NCBI RefSeq assembly: GCF_026802175.1
Contig: NZ_CP113797.1
Coordinates: 2,519,026 to 2,583,025 of the forward strand
Direction of reading: 5' to 3'
DNA from: Thermocoleostomius sinensis A174
GTDB taxonomy: Bacteria > Cyanobacteriota > Cyanobacteriia > Elainellales > Elainellaceae
DNA: 64,000 nt
Both the position numbers and the translations under genes were made by a program. This document shows positions 46,992-57,346 of this stretch, piece after piece. The number at the start of each line of letters is the position of its first letter. The first letter of the stretch is position 1. Under the pieces are notes generated by a model, which worked only from the letters and a program-made list of their open reading frames with translations, had not been told where the DNA came from and ran no database searches.

Positions 46992-47620
46992 AGCAAGTTC
47001 AGAGTAGATTGGAATGCAAAGCGCAGAATCAAGAGAGCCGAAATAGCACTGAAGCTCCAAGCATTAGCCGACAAGACAGCCCTTGCCTGTGCGCGTCTGG
47101 ACAATCGTTCGGAAGGAACTTTTTCTGGTGGTTCGACATAGCGCATATCTTGAATTACCCTTCGAGGTGAAGGATTGGTTTTGATAGGAGTTTCGGCAAG
47201 TTCTTCCGCAGTTTTTTTGTCTTCTTTTTTAGACCCTGCTTCTAGCAGCCATCTCAGCCCAATGAGACCGCTTTGTTTAATAGCAAAGCTGGCAAAAAAC
47301 ATGATCAGACTTAACAGAATTAGGGTTGTGGCTGTTTCGCTCGTCCACCGATCAAAGAAAATAAACTGCACCAGGTTCGTTTCAAACCGAGTCGTCCAGG
47401 CAGACGGCAAGGCTGTTGCAATTCCATAGAAAACGAAGAAGAATAGCCAACCCACAACAGTACAGAGGAGGTTAATGGAAGTAGCATACTGAATGCTCTG
47501 CTTCGGTGTAGGCGGAGGATCGAGCAAGCGATAGAGTACCGTGGCTTCGATCGCAATGGCAATCAACAAAAACACGCTTTGGTAGAGAACAGTCCGCAGG
47601 GGCAAGACATTGGAAACCAT
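46988..47620 (-). CDS. fraC: FraC-like filament integrity protein
   Basis: 210 residues. The start MVSNVLPLRTVLYQSVFLLI resembles FraC (MSNVLPLR..). Membrane helices lie near 12-33, 45-68, 93-115 and 185-205. A charged loop of about 60 residues (EAGSKKEDKKTAEELAETP..) precedes the last helix. FraC is needed with FraD for intact filaments and intercellular transfer in Anabaena. AGGA lies 8-11 bases before the start. It is first in the fraC-fraD-fraE operon. Confidence 0.8.
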   Translation of the reverse strand: MVSNVLPLRTVLYQSVFLLIAIAIEATVLYRLLDPPPTPKQSIQYATSINLLCTVVGWLFFFVFYGIATALPSAWTTRFETNLVQFIFFDRWTSETATTLILLSLIMFFASFAIKQSGLIGLRWLLEAGSKKEDKKTAEELAETPIKTNPSPRRVIQDMRYVEPPEKVPSERLSRRAQARAVLSANAWSFSAISALLILRFAFQSTLNLL

Positions 47621-47935
47621 TCGGATTTTTCCTATCTAATCAAACTCACTCAAGACGCTGGCTGCAATCAATGGTTCTGTCAAACAACATTCAACGATCG
47701 CCGCTAAACGATCGCTGCTAAACCCTAAGGCTAGAGGAATAATGGAGATAATCTGTATGAATCATGCTATCGATAGGGGTAAGACACGATATAAAGGGTA
47801 ACGTATAGAATCTAAACCGTAAAAGTCGTTTTATACTTTAGCTCTCAGCTAGGTAAACCTGACAATCGAGACGGATAGCCTTCCTTTGGTAACTGGTTGT
47901 TTACTCATAACTCGTTCACTCACAATCTTAGATCG
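47621..47935. other. Divergent promoter region between fraC and the CobO-like gene
   Basis: 315 bp, AT-rich, with a CGATCG-rich start (AACGATCGCCGCTAAACGATCG near 47692-47715, quoted loosely). No riboswitch was recognised; in particular I do not see a cobalamin box. Confidence 0.35.
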
Positions 47936-49069
47936 ATGACAAGAACTGGTGTTGGGATTCGGACTGCTCAAGCCCGCGCAGAGCGATTGATTGGTCAAAT
48001 TCATGTCTATGATGGAGCCGGAAAAGGAAAGTCACAAGCGGCGTTGGGGGTGGTGTTGCGATCGATCGGTTTGGGCATTCATACTGGCTGCCAAACGCGG
48101 GTGTTATTGTTACGTTTTTTGAAGGGTCCAGGTCGCACTTATGATGAAGACGCAGCGATCGAAGCATTGCGGCGGGGTTTTCCGCACTTAATCGATCAGG
48201 TTCGCACCGGGCGTGCCGAGTTTTTTGGACCTGATGAAATCACTCGCTTTGACCGCATTGAAGCCCAGCGGGGTTGGGATGTGGCTAAGGGAGCAATCGC
48301 CTCTGGGTTGTACTCGGTGGTGGTGCTAGATGAATTGAATCCAGTGTTAGATTTAGGTTTACTACCTGTCGATGAAGTAGTGCAAACGCTGAAACACAAG
48401 CCCGATGAACTAGAAATTATTGCCACTGGACGGGGCGCACCACAGTCGCTCCTAGAAATTGCAGATTTGCATTCTGAGATGAAGCCACAGCACCACCCCC
48501 ACGCCGTGGCTCATGGATTAGAGGGAATTGAAATCTATACCGGAGATGGCAAAGGTAAATCAACCAGCGCCTTAGGTAAAACCCTGCAAGCGATCGGTAA
48601 GGGCATTAGCCAGGATAAATCCCATCGGGTGTTAATTCTACAGTGGCTTAAGGGTGGTTCGGGTTACACCGAAGATGCAGCCATTGCAGCATTACGACAA
48701 AGCTACCCCAATTTGGTTGATCACCAGCGCTGTGGTCGAGATGCGATTGTCTGGCGGGGGCAACAGCAAGAATTAGATTATGTGGAGGCAGAACGAGGAT
48801 GGGAGATTGCCCGGGCGGCGATCGCCTCTGGCATGTACAAAACTATCATGCTCGATGAACTCAACCCTACGGTCGATCTAGAGCTTTTGCCACAGGAACC
48901 AATCATTCAAGCCCTCTTGCGCAAACCCCGGGATACAGAGATTCTGATTACGGGACGCTGCAAGCATCCGCCTGCTTATTTTGATTTAGCCAGCACCCAC
49001 TCTGAAGTCTATTGCCATAAACACTATGCCGAGAAAGGCATTCATCTCAAGCGAGGAGTCGATTTCTAG
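47936..49069 (+). CDS. Duplicated CobO/BtuR-type P-loop protein
   Basis: 377 residues from ATG 47936. Two tandem homologous halves each resemble cob(I)yrinic acid a,c-diamide adenosyltransferase. The first has IHVYDGAGKGKSQAALG, VLDELNPVLDLGLL and IIATGRGAP. The second has IEIYTGDGKGKSTSALG, MLDELNPTVDLELL and ILITGRCKHPP, followed by the HSEVYCHKHYAEKGI end. Single-domain enzymes have about 200 residues. The duplicated form is found in cyanobacteria. Both P-loops look intact. The expected role is cobalamin adenosylation, but the second half may have changed function. Confidence 0.82.
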   Translation: MTRTGVGIRTAQARAERLIGQIHVYDGAGKGKSQAALGVVLRSIGLGIHTGCQTRVLLLRFLKGPGRTYDEDAAIEALRRGFPHLIDQVRTGRAEFFGPDEITRFDRIEAQRGWDVAKGAIASGLYSVVVLDELNPVLDLGLLPVDEVVQTLKHKPDELEIIATGRGAPQSLLEIADLHSEMKPQHHPHAVAHGLEGIEIYTGDGKGKSTSALGKTLQAIGKGISQDKSHRVLILQWLKGGSGYTEDAAIAALRQSYPNLVDHQRCGRDAIVWRGQQQELDYVEAERGWEIARAAIASGMYKTIMLDELNPTVDLELLPQEPIIQALLRKPRDTEILITGRCKHPPAYFDLASTHSEVYCHKHYAEKGIHLKRGVDF

Positions 49070-49131
49070 GTGAGCTAGGTTGATAGGTTCAAGGTGCAGT
49101 GATGGGCGCTGCTCTGATAGCTTTTGCCGCG

Positions 49132-50073
49132 TTAATTCGATCGCCGTAGGTCTGCTTGGGCCGCATAGACCCCTTGCACGTTGTACCAGTTGAGAAAAAT
49201 CCGGGCAATTTCTAGGGCGAGTTGTGGTTTGCCGCGATCGATCAACCATTGCAGCAATGGAGCCATCGTGCGTTCGTTCAGCCGGCCGCCGGCCGAAAGC
49301 ACACCCCACAGCAACCGATGCAGCCAGGTCATTTGGATCATCATCCGCACTTCCCAAGTAGGATGTTTTTGATAGAACAATACGCCCATGCGCCCCCGCT
49401 GAATTTCTTTGTCAATCAATCGAGGAATTTGCGCCAAGTTAAAGGGAGGATGCCAGTGATAGCCCACTGCCTCTGGGCATCTAATCAGCTTCAGCCCTAG
49501 TTGTTTGAGGCGAACCCCCAATTCCAGATCTTCCCAGCCGTAAAGTTGAAAGCGTGTATCGAACAATCCGGCTTGTTCTAGCCAATGCCGAGCGATCGCC
49601 ACATTGCCCGTGGCAAAATAGGCAGCCGAAAAGTCGGTCAGCTTGAACGGTTCTGAGGTGGGGTCGGCAAAGTTGCAGGTGTTGATGACACTGCCATAGG
49701 TGAAGATACGATCGTGCCCTAGTTGTGCTTGTCCTTGTTGGAGAGCGTGGGCGTGGGCTTGCAAAAAACTGGGTGTGACCACGAGATCGCTATCGATGAA
49801 CACGATCGTATCCCCCCGGGCTTGCGCTACACCCAGATTACGAGCCGCTGCCGGACCTTGATGATCTTGCTGAAATAGGCGTACATGGGGGAATTCAGCG
49901 TGATGTGAGTTTAGCCAATCGACCGTTTCGTCAGTTGAGCCATCGTCTACTACCACTACTTCGTAGCCTGTAATGCCCTCATTGGCACGAAACTGCTGAG
50001 CTTCTAACGCCTGCAAGCATTTCTCTAGAATGGGTTGGCGATTATAAGTAGGAATGACAATGCTGAAAAACAC
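49132..50073 (-). CDS. Family 2 glycosyltransferase
   Basis: 313 residues, GT-A fold. FSIVIPTYNR at the N-terminus, nucleotide-sugar motif VVVVDDGSTDETV (40-52), metal-binding IDSD (93-96) and the acceptor-side motif YGWEDLELGVRLKQLG are visible. No membrane helix is clear. It would transfer a sugar in cell-wall or exopolysaccharide synthesis; the donor and acceptor are unknown. It is separated by about 60 bp from the preceding gene on the same strand. Confidence 0.9.
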   Translation of the reverse strand: MFFSIVIPTYNRQPILEKCLQALEAQQFRANEGITGYEVVVVDDGSTDETVDWLNSHHAEFPHVRLFQQDHQGPAAARNLGVAQARGDTIVFIDSDLVVTPSFLQAHAHALQQGQAQLGHDRIFTYGSVINTCNFADPTSEPFKLTDFSAAYFATGNVAIARHWLEQAGLFDTRFQLYGWEDLELGVRLKQLGLKLIRCPEAVGYHWHPPFNLAQIPRLIDKEIQRGRMGVLFYQKHPTWEVRMMIQMTWLHRLLWGVLSAGGRLNERTMAPLLQWLIDRGKPQLALEIARIFLNWYNVQGVYAAQADLRRSN

Positions 50074-50132
50074 AGAGGGTTTGATGCGACATGAACACTA
50101 TAGGGGTTTCAACAGTGTAACCTGCTCGTTGC

Positions 50133-50651
50133 CTATTCTTCGGGTGACGTTTCGGACCCATTAACGATCGTAGGGTTAGCAGCCAGTTCTGCCTTGGTTT
50201 GAGCATCCGCTTTCAGTTGCGCGGTGATGATATCTAGTGCCTGCTTTTCCTGCTTGAGGTTTTCTTCCAATTCCTGAATTTGATCCCGTCGAGCTTCTAC
50301 CTCAAGGGCACGCCGTCCCAGTTCTTGGCTTTGTAGGGTCAATGACTGTCGCCATTGTTCTGCTCGCTGCACCTCTTCTTGCAAAATAGCAGGAGTAATT
50401 CCCAGGGTTAAGTATTGATCAACAATTTCCAAAATCCACTGAGTGGCACTATGAATATCTTGTACCTGTTTCGTGGGCGATAGATCGACTAAGAGCAACA
50501 CACCCTCGTTGTAGTCATCCGATTCAATCCAAAGTTGGCTGTCTTCGTCTTCCAAAACAGCCCAGGTATACTCAGACTTTTGTTGGGCAAGTAACTGAAT
50601 CAGTACTTTGCCCTCAGGATTTTTGTGCCTAACCTGAGCGAGGTGCAACAT
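50133..50651 (-). CDS. Conserved cyanobacterial coiled-coil protein, unknown function
   Basis: 172 residues, soluble and acidic. The N-terminal half is a small beta-rich domain (MLHLAQVRHKNPEGKVLIQL, QLWIESDDYNEGVLLLVDLS). The C-terminal half (about 95-155) is a predicted coiled coil with heptad-like EQWRQSLTLQSQELGRRALE and IQELEENLKQEKQALDII. I cannot assign a function. It follows valS on the same strand after a strong hairpin. Confidence 0.6.
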   Translation of the reverse strand: MLHLAQVRHKNPEGKVLIQLLAQQKSEYTWAVLEDEDSQLWIESDDYNEGVLLLVDLSPTKQVQDIHSATQWILEIVDQYLTLGITPAILQEEVQRAEQWRQSLTLQSQELGRRALEVEARRDQIQELEENLKQEKQALDIITAQLKADAQTKAELAANPTIVNGSETSPEE

Positions 50652-50698
50652 TGCAAGAGATTAATAAATCTTTGAGAGAAAGTATAGCGGTTAAGCTC

Positions 50699-50731
50699 TC
50701 CTTGGTGTGAGGGTTGTCCCTCCGCACCAAG
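50699..50731. terminator. Hairpin between valS and the coiled-coil gene
   Basis: CTTGGTG..AGGG (50701-50713) pairs with CCCT..CACCAAG (50718-50731). It lies just after the valS stop. No T-run follows on the minus strand, so it may be a partial terminator or an mRNA-stabilising structure. Confidence 0.45.
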
Positions 50732-50740
50732 TAAGACAGC

Positions 50741-53700
50741 CTATAGTGTGGCTAACTTCGCTCTCAAAATTTCTGATTGTGTTTCGGCTTCCGCCAAGGC
50801 ATCCCTTGCACCCTGAACTACATCGGCTGGCGCTTTATCGACAAACTTGGAGTTGCTGAGTCGTTGAGAAAGCGCTTGAACCTCTGCTTCTACTTTAGCT
50901 AAATCTCTCTGTAGTTTAGATCGAAGTGCCTCCACATCGACAACTCCCGCTAGCGGAATTGCCACTTGTACCGTACCAACCACACCTACGATTTGTTGTT
51001 CACGCTGATTGGATGGATTGGGAGTATCAGAGGGAGCAAACCCGATCGCCTCTGTCGCTGTCCGAGTAGTAGGCGGCAACAAAGAGGTTGAAGATGAAGC
51101 GGCTAGCGCTTGACGTTGCCGGATTTGGTGCTGTAATTGCCCCAGGGTTTGGCTCAACTGTTGACGATCGGTGGCAAACAACAGGTGACGGCGGACAAAC
51201 CAGAGCGTATAGCCAACGCCAATCAGTTTAAATAGGGACGGGATCAACAGCAGGTGATTAACGGTACCAACGATCGCAAGCAGAATTTTGGCGATGACCA
51301 AGATCCCGAACAGCAGGGCCAGCGTTATCCCAGCTTTGGTGTAAGTGCTGGATTGCATAGAGGCCGTTGCAGACACTGGGTACGCCTCCAGGGACTCCAT
51401 TGTTGCAGGAGTCATGACCACCGATTCAGGGACAGGACCAGTGACAGTCATAGAGGCGGGCGGGGTTTCAGGCACGCTGATAGTCAAATGTTCAACTTTG
51501 GCCAGGTCTTGAATATACGATTGTCCAGCCGTAAGAATCTGACGCTCACGATCGTTCTCGGTTTGCAACGAGGCCTTGATTTTAGCTCCAGTTTTAATAT
51601 CCGCTTCGGCTCGCAAATTGCGAATGGTGCGAATAGTGCCAATCAACAACTCGAAGTCTTGCTCTAGAGAGGGATCGATCAGGCTCTCATCGGCTTCAGG
51701 ATAGGATTGTATAGCCAAGCACTCCGGACTTGCTTCATCTTTCTGAGTCAGCGTGTGCCATACTTCTTCGGTGATGTGCGGCATGAACGGGTGCAGTAAC
51801 CGCAGCGTTCCCTCTAACACAAAAGCCAGCGTTTGCTGTGCCACTCGCCGTGAAGGAGAACCAGACGATTGCAGGCGCGATTTTGCCAGTTCAATGTACC
51901 AGTCGCAAAAATCACCCCAGATAAACTCATACAGCCCCTTCGCCGCTTCGCCCAACCCGTAATGATCGATATTGTCACGAGTTTGTTTGACCACTTGATG
52001 ATAGCGCGACAAGATCCAGCGATCGGCCAGTTCCAACGCATCACGTTCGGGACTTCCTAGCTGTTCTGGAGTTTGCCCATCCAGGTTCATCATCACGAAG
52101 CGAGAGGCATTCCACAGCTTATTGGTGAAGTTGCGCGACGCTTCCACCGAGGCAGACTCCTCGGTTTTACGGTTGTACTCTAGGCGAATATCTTGCCCCG
52201 CCCCCACCACTTCTTTCACCAGCGTATAGCGCAGCGCATCTGTGCCATATTTGTTGATGAGCAGCAGCGGATCAATGCCGTTATTGGCCGATTTCGACAT
52301 TTTCTTATTGTTTTCATCCCGCACCAGACCGTGAATATATACCGATTTGAACGGCATCTGTCCAGTGAAGTGGCCCGCCATCATTGTCATGCGCGCCACC
52401 CAGAAAAAGATAATGTCAAACCCCGTCACTAGCATGGTCGTGGGGTAGTAAAACTCCAGATCGCGGGTTTGTTCGGGCCAGCCCATCGTCGAGAACGGCC
52501 ACAGCCCCGACGAGTACCAAGTGTCCAATACATCCGGGTCTTGCTGAAGCTGCACGGTTTCCCCAAATTGCGATCGAGCTTTTGCCCAGGCTTCGGTTTC
52601 ATTGGCAGCCACAATAAATGGGGTATTATCAGTGACCTCACCATTTGTTTCACTGATGGCATACCAAGCTGGAATTTGATGCCCCCACCAAAGCTGGCGA
52701 GAAATGCACCAATCGCGCAGATTCACCAGCCAATCGCGGTACACCTTCGTCCAGCGTTCCGGCACAAACAACGGCTCCGCTCTGTTGTCGAGAAAATCCA
52801 GGGCCCGATCGGCCAGCGGACGAATTTTAACAAACCACTGGGTAGACAGCAGCGGCTCTACCGGAACTTTGCCCCGATCGCTGTAGGGAACCGAATGTTT
52901 GTAGGGTTCAATTTTGGCGACAAGTCCTTCCTCTTCCAGACGCTTGACCACATTGCGCCGTGCCTCAAACCGATCTTGCCCCTGGAATGGCCCTGCCTGT
53001 TCGTTCATTGTGCCGTCTTTGTTCATGATGGTGATGAACGGCAGATCGTGGCGCTTGCCCATCTCAAAATCATTGGGGTCGTGAGCCGGGGTCACCTTAA
53101 CGCAACCCGTACCAAAGCTTGCATCTACATATTCGTCAGCAATGATAGGAATAGTGCGATCGACGATTGGCAGAGTCACCGTTTTGCCGATCAAATGTTG
53201 ATAGCGATCGTCCTTGGGGTTCACCGCCACAGCCGTATCACCCAGCATCGTCTCCGGGCGCGTTGTTGCCACCTCCACAAACCCAGAACCATCAGTCAGC
53301 GGATAACGAAAATGCCACAAGCTCCCATCTACTTCTTTGGTTTCCACCTCCAAGTCTGACACTGCCGACTGACTAGCCGGACACCAGTTGACCAGGTAGT
53401 TGCCCCGATAGATTAAGCCTTCGTTGTAAAGCTGAATGAAGGAATGGATTACCGCCTTAGACAAGCCTTCATCCATCGTGAACCGTTCACGAGTCCAGTC
53501 CACCGATAACCCCAGCCGCCGCAACTGTCCAACAATCGTTCCGCCTGATTCTTCCTTCCACTGCCAAGCGCGAGATAAGTAGGCCTCGCGCCCCACATCC
53601 TGACGCTTCTTCCCCTGAGACTGAAGTTCTCGATCTAAGATAGTACTAACGGCAATGCTAGCGTGATCGGTACCTGGTAACCACAGCGTGTTGAGTCCTT

Positions 53701-53926
53701 TCATCCGGTGGTAGCGGACAAAGGCATCTATCAGCGAATGCTCGAAAGCGTGCCCCATGTGCAAGCTACCCGTGACGTTGGGCGGTGGAATCACGACGCA
53801 ATAGGGTTCGCCACCGCGATCGGGATCGGCCTTGAATACCTGATGGGCTTCCCAGTAGCGTTGCCATTTAGCTTCGGTCAGTGAAGGGTCGTATTGACTT
53901 GCGAGGGTGGGGATGGTTGCCGTCAT
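50741..53926 (-). CDS. valS: Valyl-tRNA synthetase with CAAD-type membrane insertion
   Basis: 1061 residues, against about 900 in most bacteria. Class I signatures are [20 protein letters not shown] (HMGH) and [10 protein letters not shown] (about residue 540). The editing (CP1) domain has [15 protein letters not shown], and the anticodon-binding domain has [20 protein letters not shown]. Around residues 824-960, within the C-terminal part, is an extra segment with two hydrophobic helices ([20 protein letters not shown] and [20 protein letters not shown]). This is the form of the CAAD domain found in some cyanobacterial aminoacyl-tRNA synthetases, which anchors them to thylakoids. A C-terminal coiled coil ([19 protein letters not shown]) completes the protein. 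Confidence 0.93.
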   Translation of the reverse strand: MTATIPTLASQYDPSLTEAKWQRYWEAHQVFKADPDRGGEPYCVVIPPPNVTGSLHMGHAFEHSLIDAFVRYHRMKGLNTLWLPGTDHASIAVSTILDRELQSQGKKRQDVGREAYLSRAWQWKEESGGTIVGQLRRLGLSVDWTRERFTMDEGLSKAVIHSFIQLYNEGLIYRGNYLVNWCPASQSAVSDLEVETKEVDGSLWHFRYPLTDGSGFVEVATTRPETMLGDTAVAVNPKDDRYQHLIGKTVTLPIVDRTIPIIADEYVDASFGTGCVKVTPAHDPNDFEMGKRHDLPFITIMNKDGTMNEQAGPFQGQDRFEARRNVVKRLEEEGLVAKIEPYKHSVPYSDRGKVPVEPLLSTQWFVKIRPLADRALDFLDNRAEPLFVPERWTKVYRDWLVNLRDWCISRQLWWGHQIPAWYAISETNGEVTDNTPFIVAANETEAWAKARSQFGETVQLQQDPDVLDTWYSSGLWPFSTMGWPEQTRDLEFYYPTTMLVTGFDIIFFWVARMTMMAGHFTGQMPFKSVYIHGLVRDENNKKMSKSANNGIDPLLLINKYGTDALRYTLVKEVVGAGQDIRLEYNRKTEESASVEASRNFTNKLWNASRFVMMNLDGQTPEQLGSPERDALELADRWILSRYHQVVKQTRDNIDHYGLGEAAKGLYEFIWGDFCDWYIELAKSRLQSSGSPSRRVAQQTLAFVLEGTLRLLHPFMPHITEEVWHTLTQKDEASPECLAIQSYPEADESLIDPSLEQDFELLIGTIRTIRNLRAEADIKTGAKIKASLQTENDRERQILTAGQSYIQDLAKVEHLTISVPETPPASMTVTGPVPESVVMTPATMESLEAYPVSATASMQSSTYTKAGITLALLFGILVIAKILLAIVGTVNHLLLIPSLFKLIGVGYTLWFVRRHLLFATDRQQLSQTLGQLQHQIRQRQALAASSSTSLLPPTTRTATEAIGFAPSDTPNPSNQREQQIVGVVGTVQVAIPLAGVVDVEALRSKLQRDLAKVEAEVQALSQRLSNSKFVDKAPADVVQGARDALAEAETQSEILRAKLATL

Positions 53927-54024
53927 CTCAAGAACTTACAACAAACGAAACGATTGATTGGCTTCTTAAGGCTACCTAACATTTTGCCACGATGCACTAA
54001 TCCCTCGCGAATTCATCTAAAGGT

Positions 54025-54246
54025 CTAAGATTCCCAAGAATCTTGATACGTTGATTGCAGCAGATTTTCTAGTTGCTCCTCTGAACAATATTCCACCAAC
54101 GCTTCATAGACCTCCAGCAACTTAGCAGCCGTTTCGCCTAGCGTTGGACTCATGCCCCATACGTCTTGCACCCAATCCTGCGGGCGATCGTCATGAAAAA
54201 TAAGGCGCTCTAGCAGTAGCTTGATTTCGTCTTTGGAAAGCGACAC
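54025..54246 (-). CDS. Conserved small cyanobacterial protein
   Basis: 73 residues from GTG 54246 (SLSKDEIKLLLERLIFHDDR); an ATG 33 bp upstream (54279) adds SLLLPSCAFA, which looks unrelated. The rest, VWGMSPTLGETAAKLLEVYE and EYCSEEQLENLL, is all helical and acidic, with no membrane segment. I recall similar unnamed cyanobacterial proteins. It lies between valS and prmA on the same strand. Confidence 0.6.
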   Translation of the reverse strand: MSLSKDEIKLLLERLIFHDDRPQDWVQDVWGMSPTLGETAAKLLEVYEALVEYCSEEQLENLLQSTYQDSWES

Positions 54247-54376
54247 AGCAAACGCACAACTTGGCAACAGCAAGCTCATTATCTCATTAAATTTGCGGGG
54301 TTGGGGGGTAGAGTAATCGGGAGTCGGAAGTCGGAAGTCGAGGGTAGTACATAATCTATTTCCTACTCCCTACTCC

Positions 54377-55384
54377 CTATTCCCCACCACCCATGAGTCG
54401 AAATGCTAGCCCTACCCATTCGTCTTGCTGATCCCGATCGATCGGCTGAAATCCTACATCAGCCAGAGCCTCTACAACTTCTGGTTCATATTCAGTGGTG
54501 TATCCGGCAGTCAGCAACAGTCGGTGGGAACTGGTTGGTTGTAAGGCGTGTTGAAAGTCAGAGGCTAATTTAATGTGAATCCACGGCAGAATGTTGGCGA
54601 TGATCAGATCGAATGCTCCGGCAGGCTCAACCGTAGACACCAGACCCGTCTCTCCGCCCATCCAATGCCCCAACTCACTGCCCTGCCCTAAACTGCCTTC
54701 CATGACAGCTACGGTTTGGTCAACGTGATTCAGCGAAACGGCGGCTTGGGTTGCCTGCACAGCCAAGCGATCGTTGTCGAGAGCTAATACTCGCGCCCCC
54801 AGTTTAGCCATTGCCACACTTAAAATGCCTGTACCAGAGCCAAGATCTAGCCCGTACATGTCCGGAATAACGTACCGCTCTAATAACCGCAAACTCACTC
54901 TTGTGGTGGGGTGAAGTCCGCTACCAAACGATCGGCTGTTTTTTAGAATCAGGGGGATGTCACTGGAATCTGGTTGATAGGTACTGCTTGGAGCCAAGAT
55001 CACAAAGCGTTGCCCAATGCGATCGATGAAATGATGGAGCAACCGATCGGGACTATGGTGATGATCAGTGTCTGCCCAGCGTAAATCGGTTGCCAGTCCG
55101 GTGCGGTATAGCGGCAGCAGCAAATTTTCAATGCGATCGATATCGGCTTGGCTAGCGTGCTCAGATAGATTTAAATAGATTGTGAAAGCCCAGGTTGGTT
55201 GGCTATCTGAGACATCTTTTGAGACTTCTAGCGTCTCCTGCAAAACAGCAATTGGGCGATCGGGTTGATTCTCACTCTGGTAGGGCGTGACGGTAATCTC
55301 TCCGTCATACTCGATCGTGGACAGTAAGGTGCTGATCCAATCTACAGCTTCTGACGTTGCATCTAGACTCAATATCCATGTCAT
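54377..55384 (-). CDS. prmA: Ribosomal protein L11 methyltransferase
   Basis: 335 residues, SAM-dependent, cytoplasmic; trimethylates lysines and the N-terminus of ribosomal protein L11. The substrate-recognition N-terminal domain covers about residues 1-110. Then come RSFGSGLHPTTRVSLRLLE, SAM motif LDLGSGTGILSVAMAKLGA, ALDNDRLAVQATQAAVSLN and the catalytic-face motif DLIIANILPWIHIKLA, all characteristic of PrmA. The sequence is intact, with a normal to slightly long length. Confidence 0.93.
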   Translation of the reverse strand: MTWILSLDATSEAVDWISTLLSTIEYDGEITVTPYQSENQPDRPIAVLQETLEVSKDVSDSQPTWAFTIYLNLSEHASQADIDRIENLLLPLYRTGLATDLRWADTDHHHSPDRLLHHFIDRIGQRFVILAPSSTYQPDSSDIPLILKNSRSFGSGLHPTTRVSLRLLERYVIPDMYGLDLGSGTGILSVAMAKLGARVLALDNDRLAVQATQAAVSLNHVDQTVAVMEGSLGQGSELGHWMGGETGLVSTVEPAGAFDLIIANILPWIHIKLASDFQHALQPTSSHRLLLTAGYTTEYEPEVVEALADVGFQPIDRDQQDEWVGLAFRLMGGGE

Positions 55385-55475
55385 GCCATTTCCTCTCAGT
55401 GTGATTCACCCTAGAGGTTAAGCCTAACCGATGGCAGCATCAATTTGGGCGGGGCACGATTGGTAGTTGATTTAC

Positions 55476-57089
55476 CTAACTAATTGGATTAACTGAAGAT
55501 ATTGAATTTGCTGGATGACTTTGATTTGCCGGATGATTTGCCGGAGTTTGATCGCTCGGTGCGATCGGCGTTTGTGCAGTTATCTGAATCTCGTTGAGAA
55601 ACTTGCCTGAATATTGAAAGACTGGCAGCAGAGTTGGCTTAGTGCCAGCGTGTGCCGTTTGCGGAGATTGTAGCAGCCGAGCCAAGGCATACTCTAGGGT
55701 CGGGCCAGCGTCTACGACGATCCAGCCTTCCTGGGTCAGTTTGCGAAACTCAAAGTGCAAGTGAGGCCCAGTGGATAGCCCCGTACTGCCTACTCGTCCA
55801 ATCACCTCTCCTTGCTTGACAGTCGTGCCAGGTTGCACAAAAAGTTCAGAGAGATGCGCATACAAGGTCTTTTCGGTGGCATTATTGTGATTCAATACCA
55901 CCGTTAAACCATATCCGCCCAGAAAATCAGCAATTTCCACCTCTCCATCAAAAGCGGCTAACACTGGTGTGCCTTGAGGGGCGCCAATATCAGTTCCAGA
56001 GTGAAATCGAACTGTGCCCAGTACAGGATGAACCCGCCAACCGAAGGCCGAGGTGATAGCGGCTGGAATTGAAAGGGGAAACAACAAACTCACATTGCCG
56101 TTCCCTAACATTGCAGAAGGACGAGTGGATAAGTTGTAATAATTGCGAGCATTGCCGTTGGGTTGAATAGGCTGCATGCTATAGCTAAATCCGCTGTTAT
56201 CAACGACGACTGTGTCCGGTGCGTTGAGCATTTGGTTAGTCACGGTGTCAGCCGTTTCACAAGCTGTATTAGGGGTAGGAGTAGTGGACTGTGTCGCTGT
56301 ACATTGGGCAGCATTCTGTGGTGAAGTCACAGGCTGATTGTTGTTACCAAATGCGGCTTCTGCATCCTCGACCAGAGTGGGAGAAACTAGCTCTGCATTA
56401 GGCTTTTCGGCATCATCACCAGTAGCCGTTGTGGAGGTTGTCGGATCTTTCGCTTGATTATCTGCGGTTTGATTATCTGCGGCCGCTTGTTGAAACCGTT
56501 TGATTTCAGCATTGGTTAAGGGATCAATGGGACTACTAGGTCTAAACGTTTGACCAGCATTGGGCTGCTGAAATTTCCTGAGTAGTTCTGCTTCGTTCAC
56601 TATTTGTTCAAACAATGGAGATGTTGCTGACGTCTGCTCCGTATTGTGCTTGTTATTCTGCTCGGTGGTTTGGGGTGCAGCAGCCGTGGTTGTGGGCGTA
56701 GGAGACGGGGAAACATTGGGCGCGATCGGAGTAGAATTTGGCGTAGCTGTAGCAGAACTGGCGTCTGTTGGAGGCGTTAGCGCTTCAGGAATGATCACCT
56801 GTGGCATGGGAGCCAGCGCCACAGCGGTTTCAGCTTGAACAGGGGCAACATGACTGACCCAGGTAGGTTCAACGGGAATCGACTCGACGGGTGCGATCGG
56901 CTCAACTAATGTTGTTTCTGCAACGATATCTTCGGCAGCAGTTGCTTCGGCTAATGGGGAAACCGTCGATTCGATCGCACTGGCAGTTGCAAGAGTTTGA
57001 CTGGTCAAGTCTTTGGCAATTAAAGCCGCGAGCGTATAAAAAACAGCAGTGGAGACACGCATGATAACCGTTAGGGGCTGAGGAAGCAA
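55476..57089 (-). CDS. M23-family peptidoglycan endopeptidase
   Basis: 537 residues. A hydrophobic N-terminus (STAVFYTLAALIAKDLTSQT) may be a signal or anchor. About 280 residues of low-complexity Ala/Thr/Pro/Glu-rich sequence follow. The LytM domain is at about 345-465: HPVLGTVRFHSGTDIGAP (zinc ligands in HxxxD), YAHLSELFVQPGTTVKQGEV and GPHLHFEFRK (HLH). It resembles NlpD/EnvC-type endopeptidases or their regulators, which act on septal or lateral peptidoglycan in the periplasm. The zinc ligands are intact, so activity is expected. Confidence 0.9.
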   Translation of the reverse strand: MLPQPLTVIMRVSTAVFYTLAALIAKDLTSQTLATASAIESTVSPLAEATAAEDIVAETTLVEPIAPVESIPVEPTWVSHVAPVQAETAVALAPMPQVIIPEALTPPTDASSATATPNSTPIAPNVSPSPTPTTTAAAPQTTEQNNKHNTEQTSATSPLFEQIVNEAELLRKFQQPNAGQTFRPSSPIDPLTNAEIKRFQQAAADNQTADNQAKDPTTSTTATGDDAEKPNAELVSPTLVEDAEAAFGNNNQPVTSPQNAAQCTATQSTTPTPNTACETADTVTNQMLNAPDTVVVDNSGFSYSMQPIQPNGNARNYYNLSTRPSAMLGNGNVSLLFPLSIPAAITSAFGWRVHPVLGTVRFHSGTDIGAPQGTPVLAAFDGEVEIADFLGGYGLTVVLNHNNATEKTLYAHLSELFVQPGTTVKQGEVIGRVGSTGLSTGPHLHFEFRKLTQEGWIVVDAGPTLEYALARLLQSPQTAHAGTKPTLLPVFQYSGKFLNEIQITAQTPIAPSDQTPANHPANQSHPANSISSVNPIS

Positions 57090-57346
57090 GTTCGTTTACA
57101 GGTTACGTCTAAGGGTGGATGTAATCAGGATGACTTTTGAAGTCACACTGTCTGTTGAAAGAATGCCCCATAGCAGAGAAATTCCTATCAACTTCATTAT
57201 TAAAAAATGGGTTTAAGCCTGAATTGACAACGTATGACTGTAAGTGCGTTGTTTAGTATTAGCCAGATCAATCTTGGAGAAATATTTTGCAAAAGTTTAT
57301 GACAACGGTGATGTTAACTCGTCACACTTGAGAGCATGAATATACA

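Noticed and set aside
47621-47935. Cobalamin riboswitch before the CobO-like gene
   Set aside because: No B12-box or matching paired structure could be found by eye.
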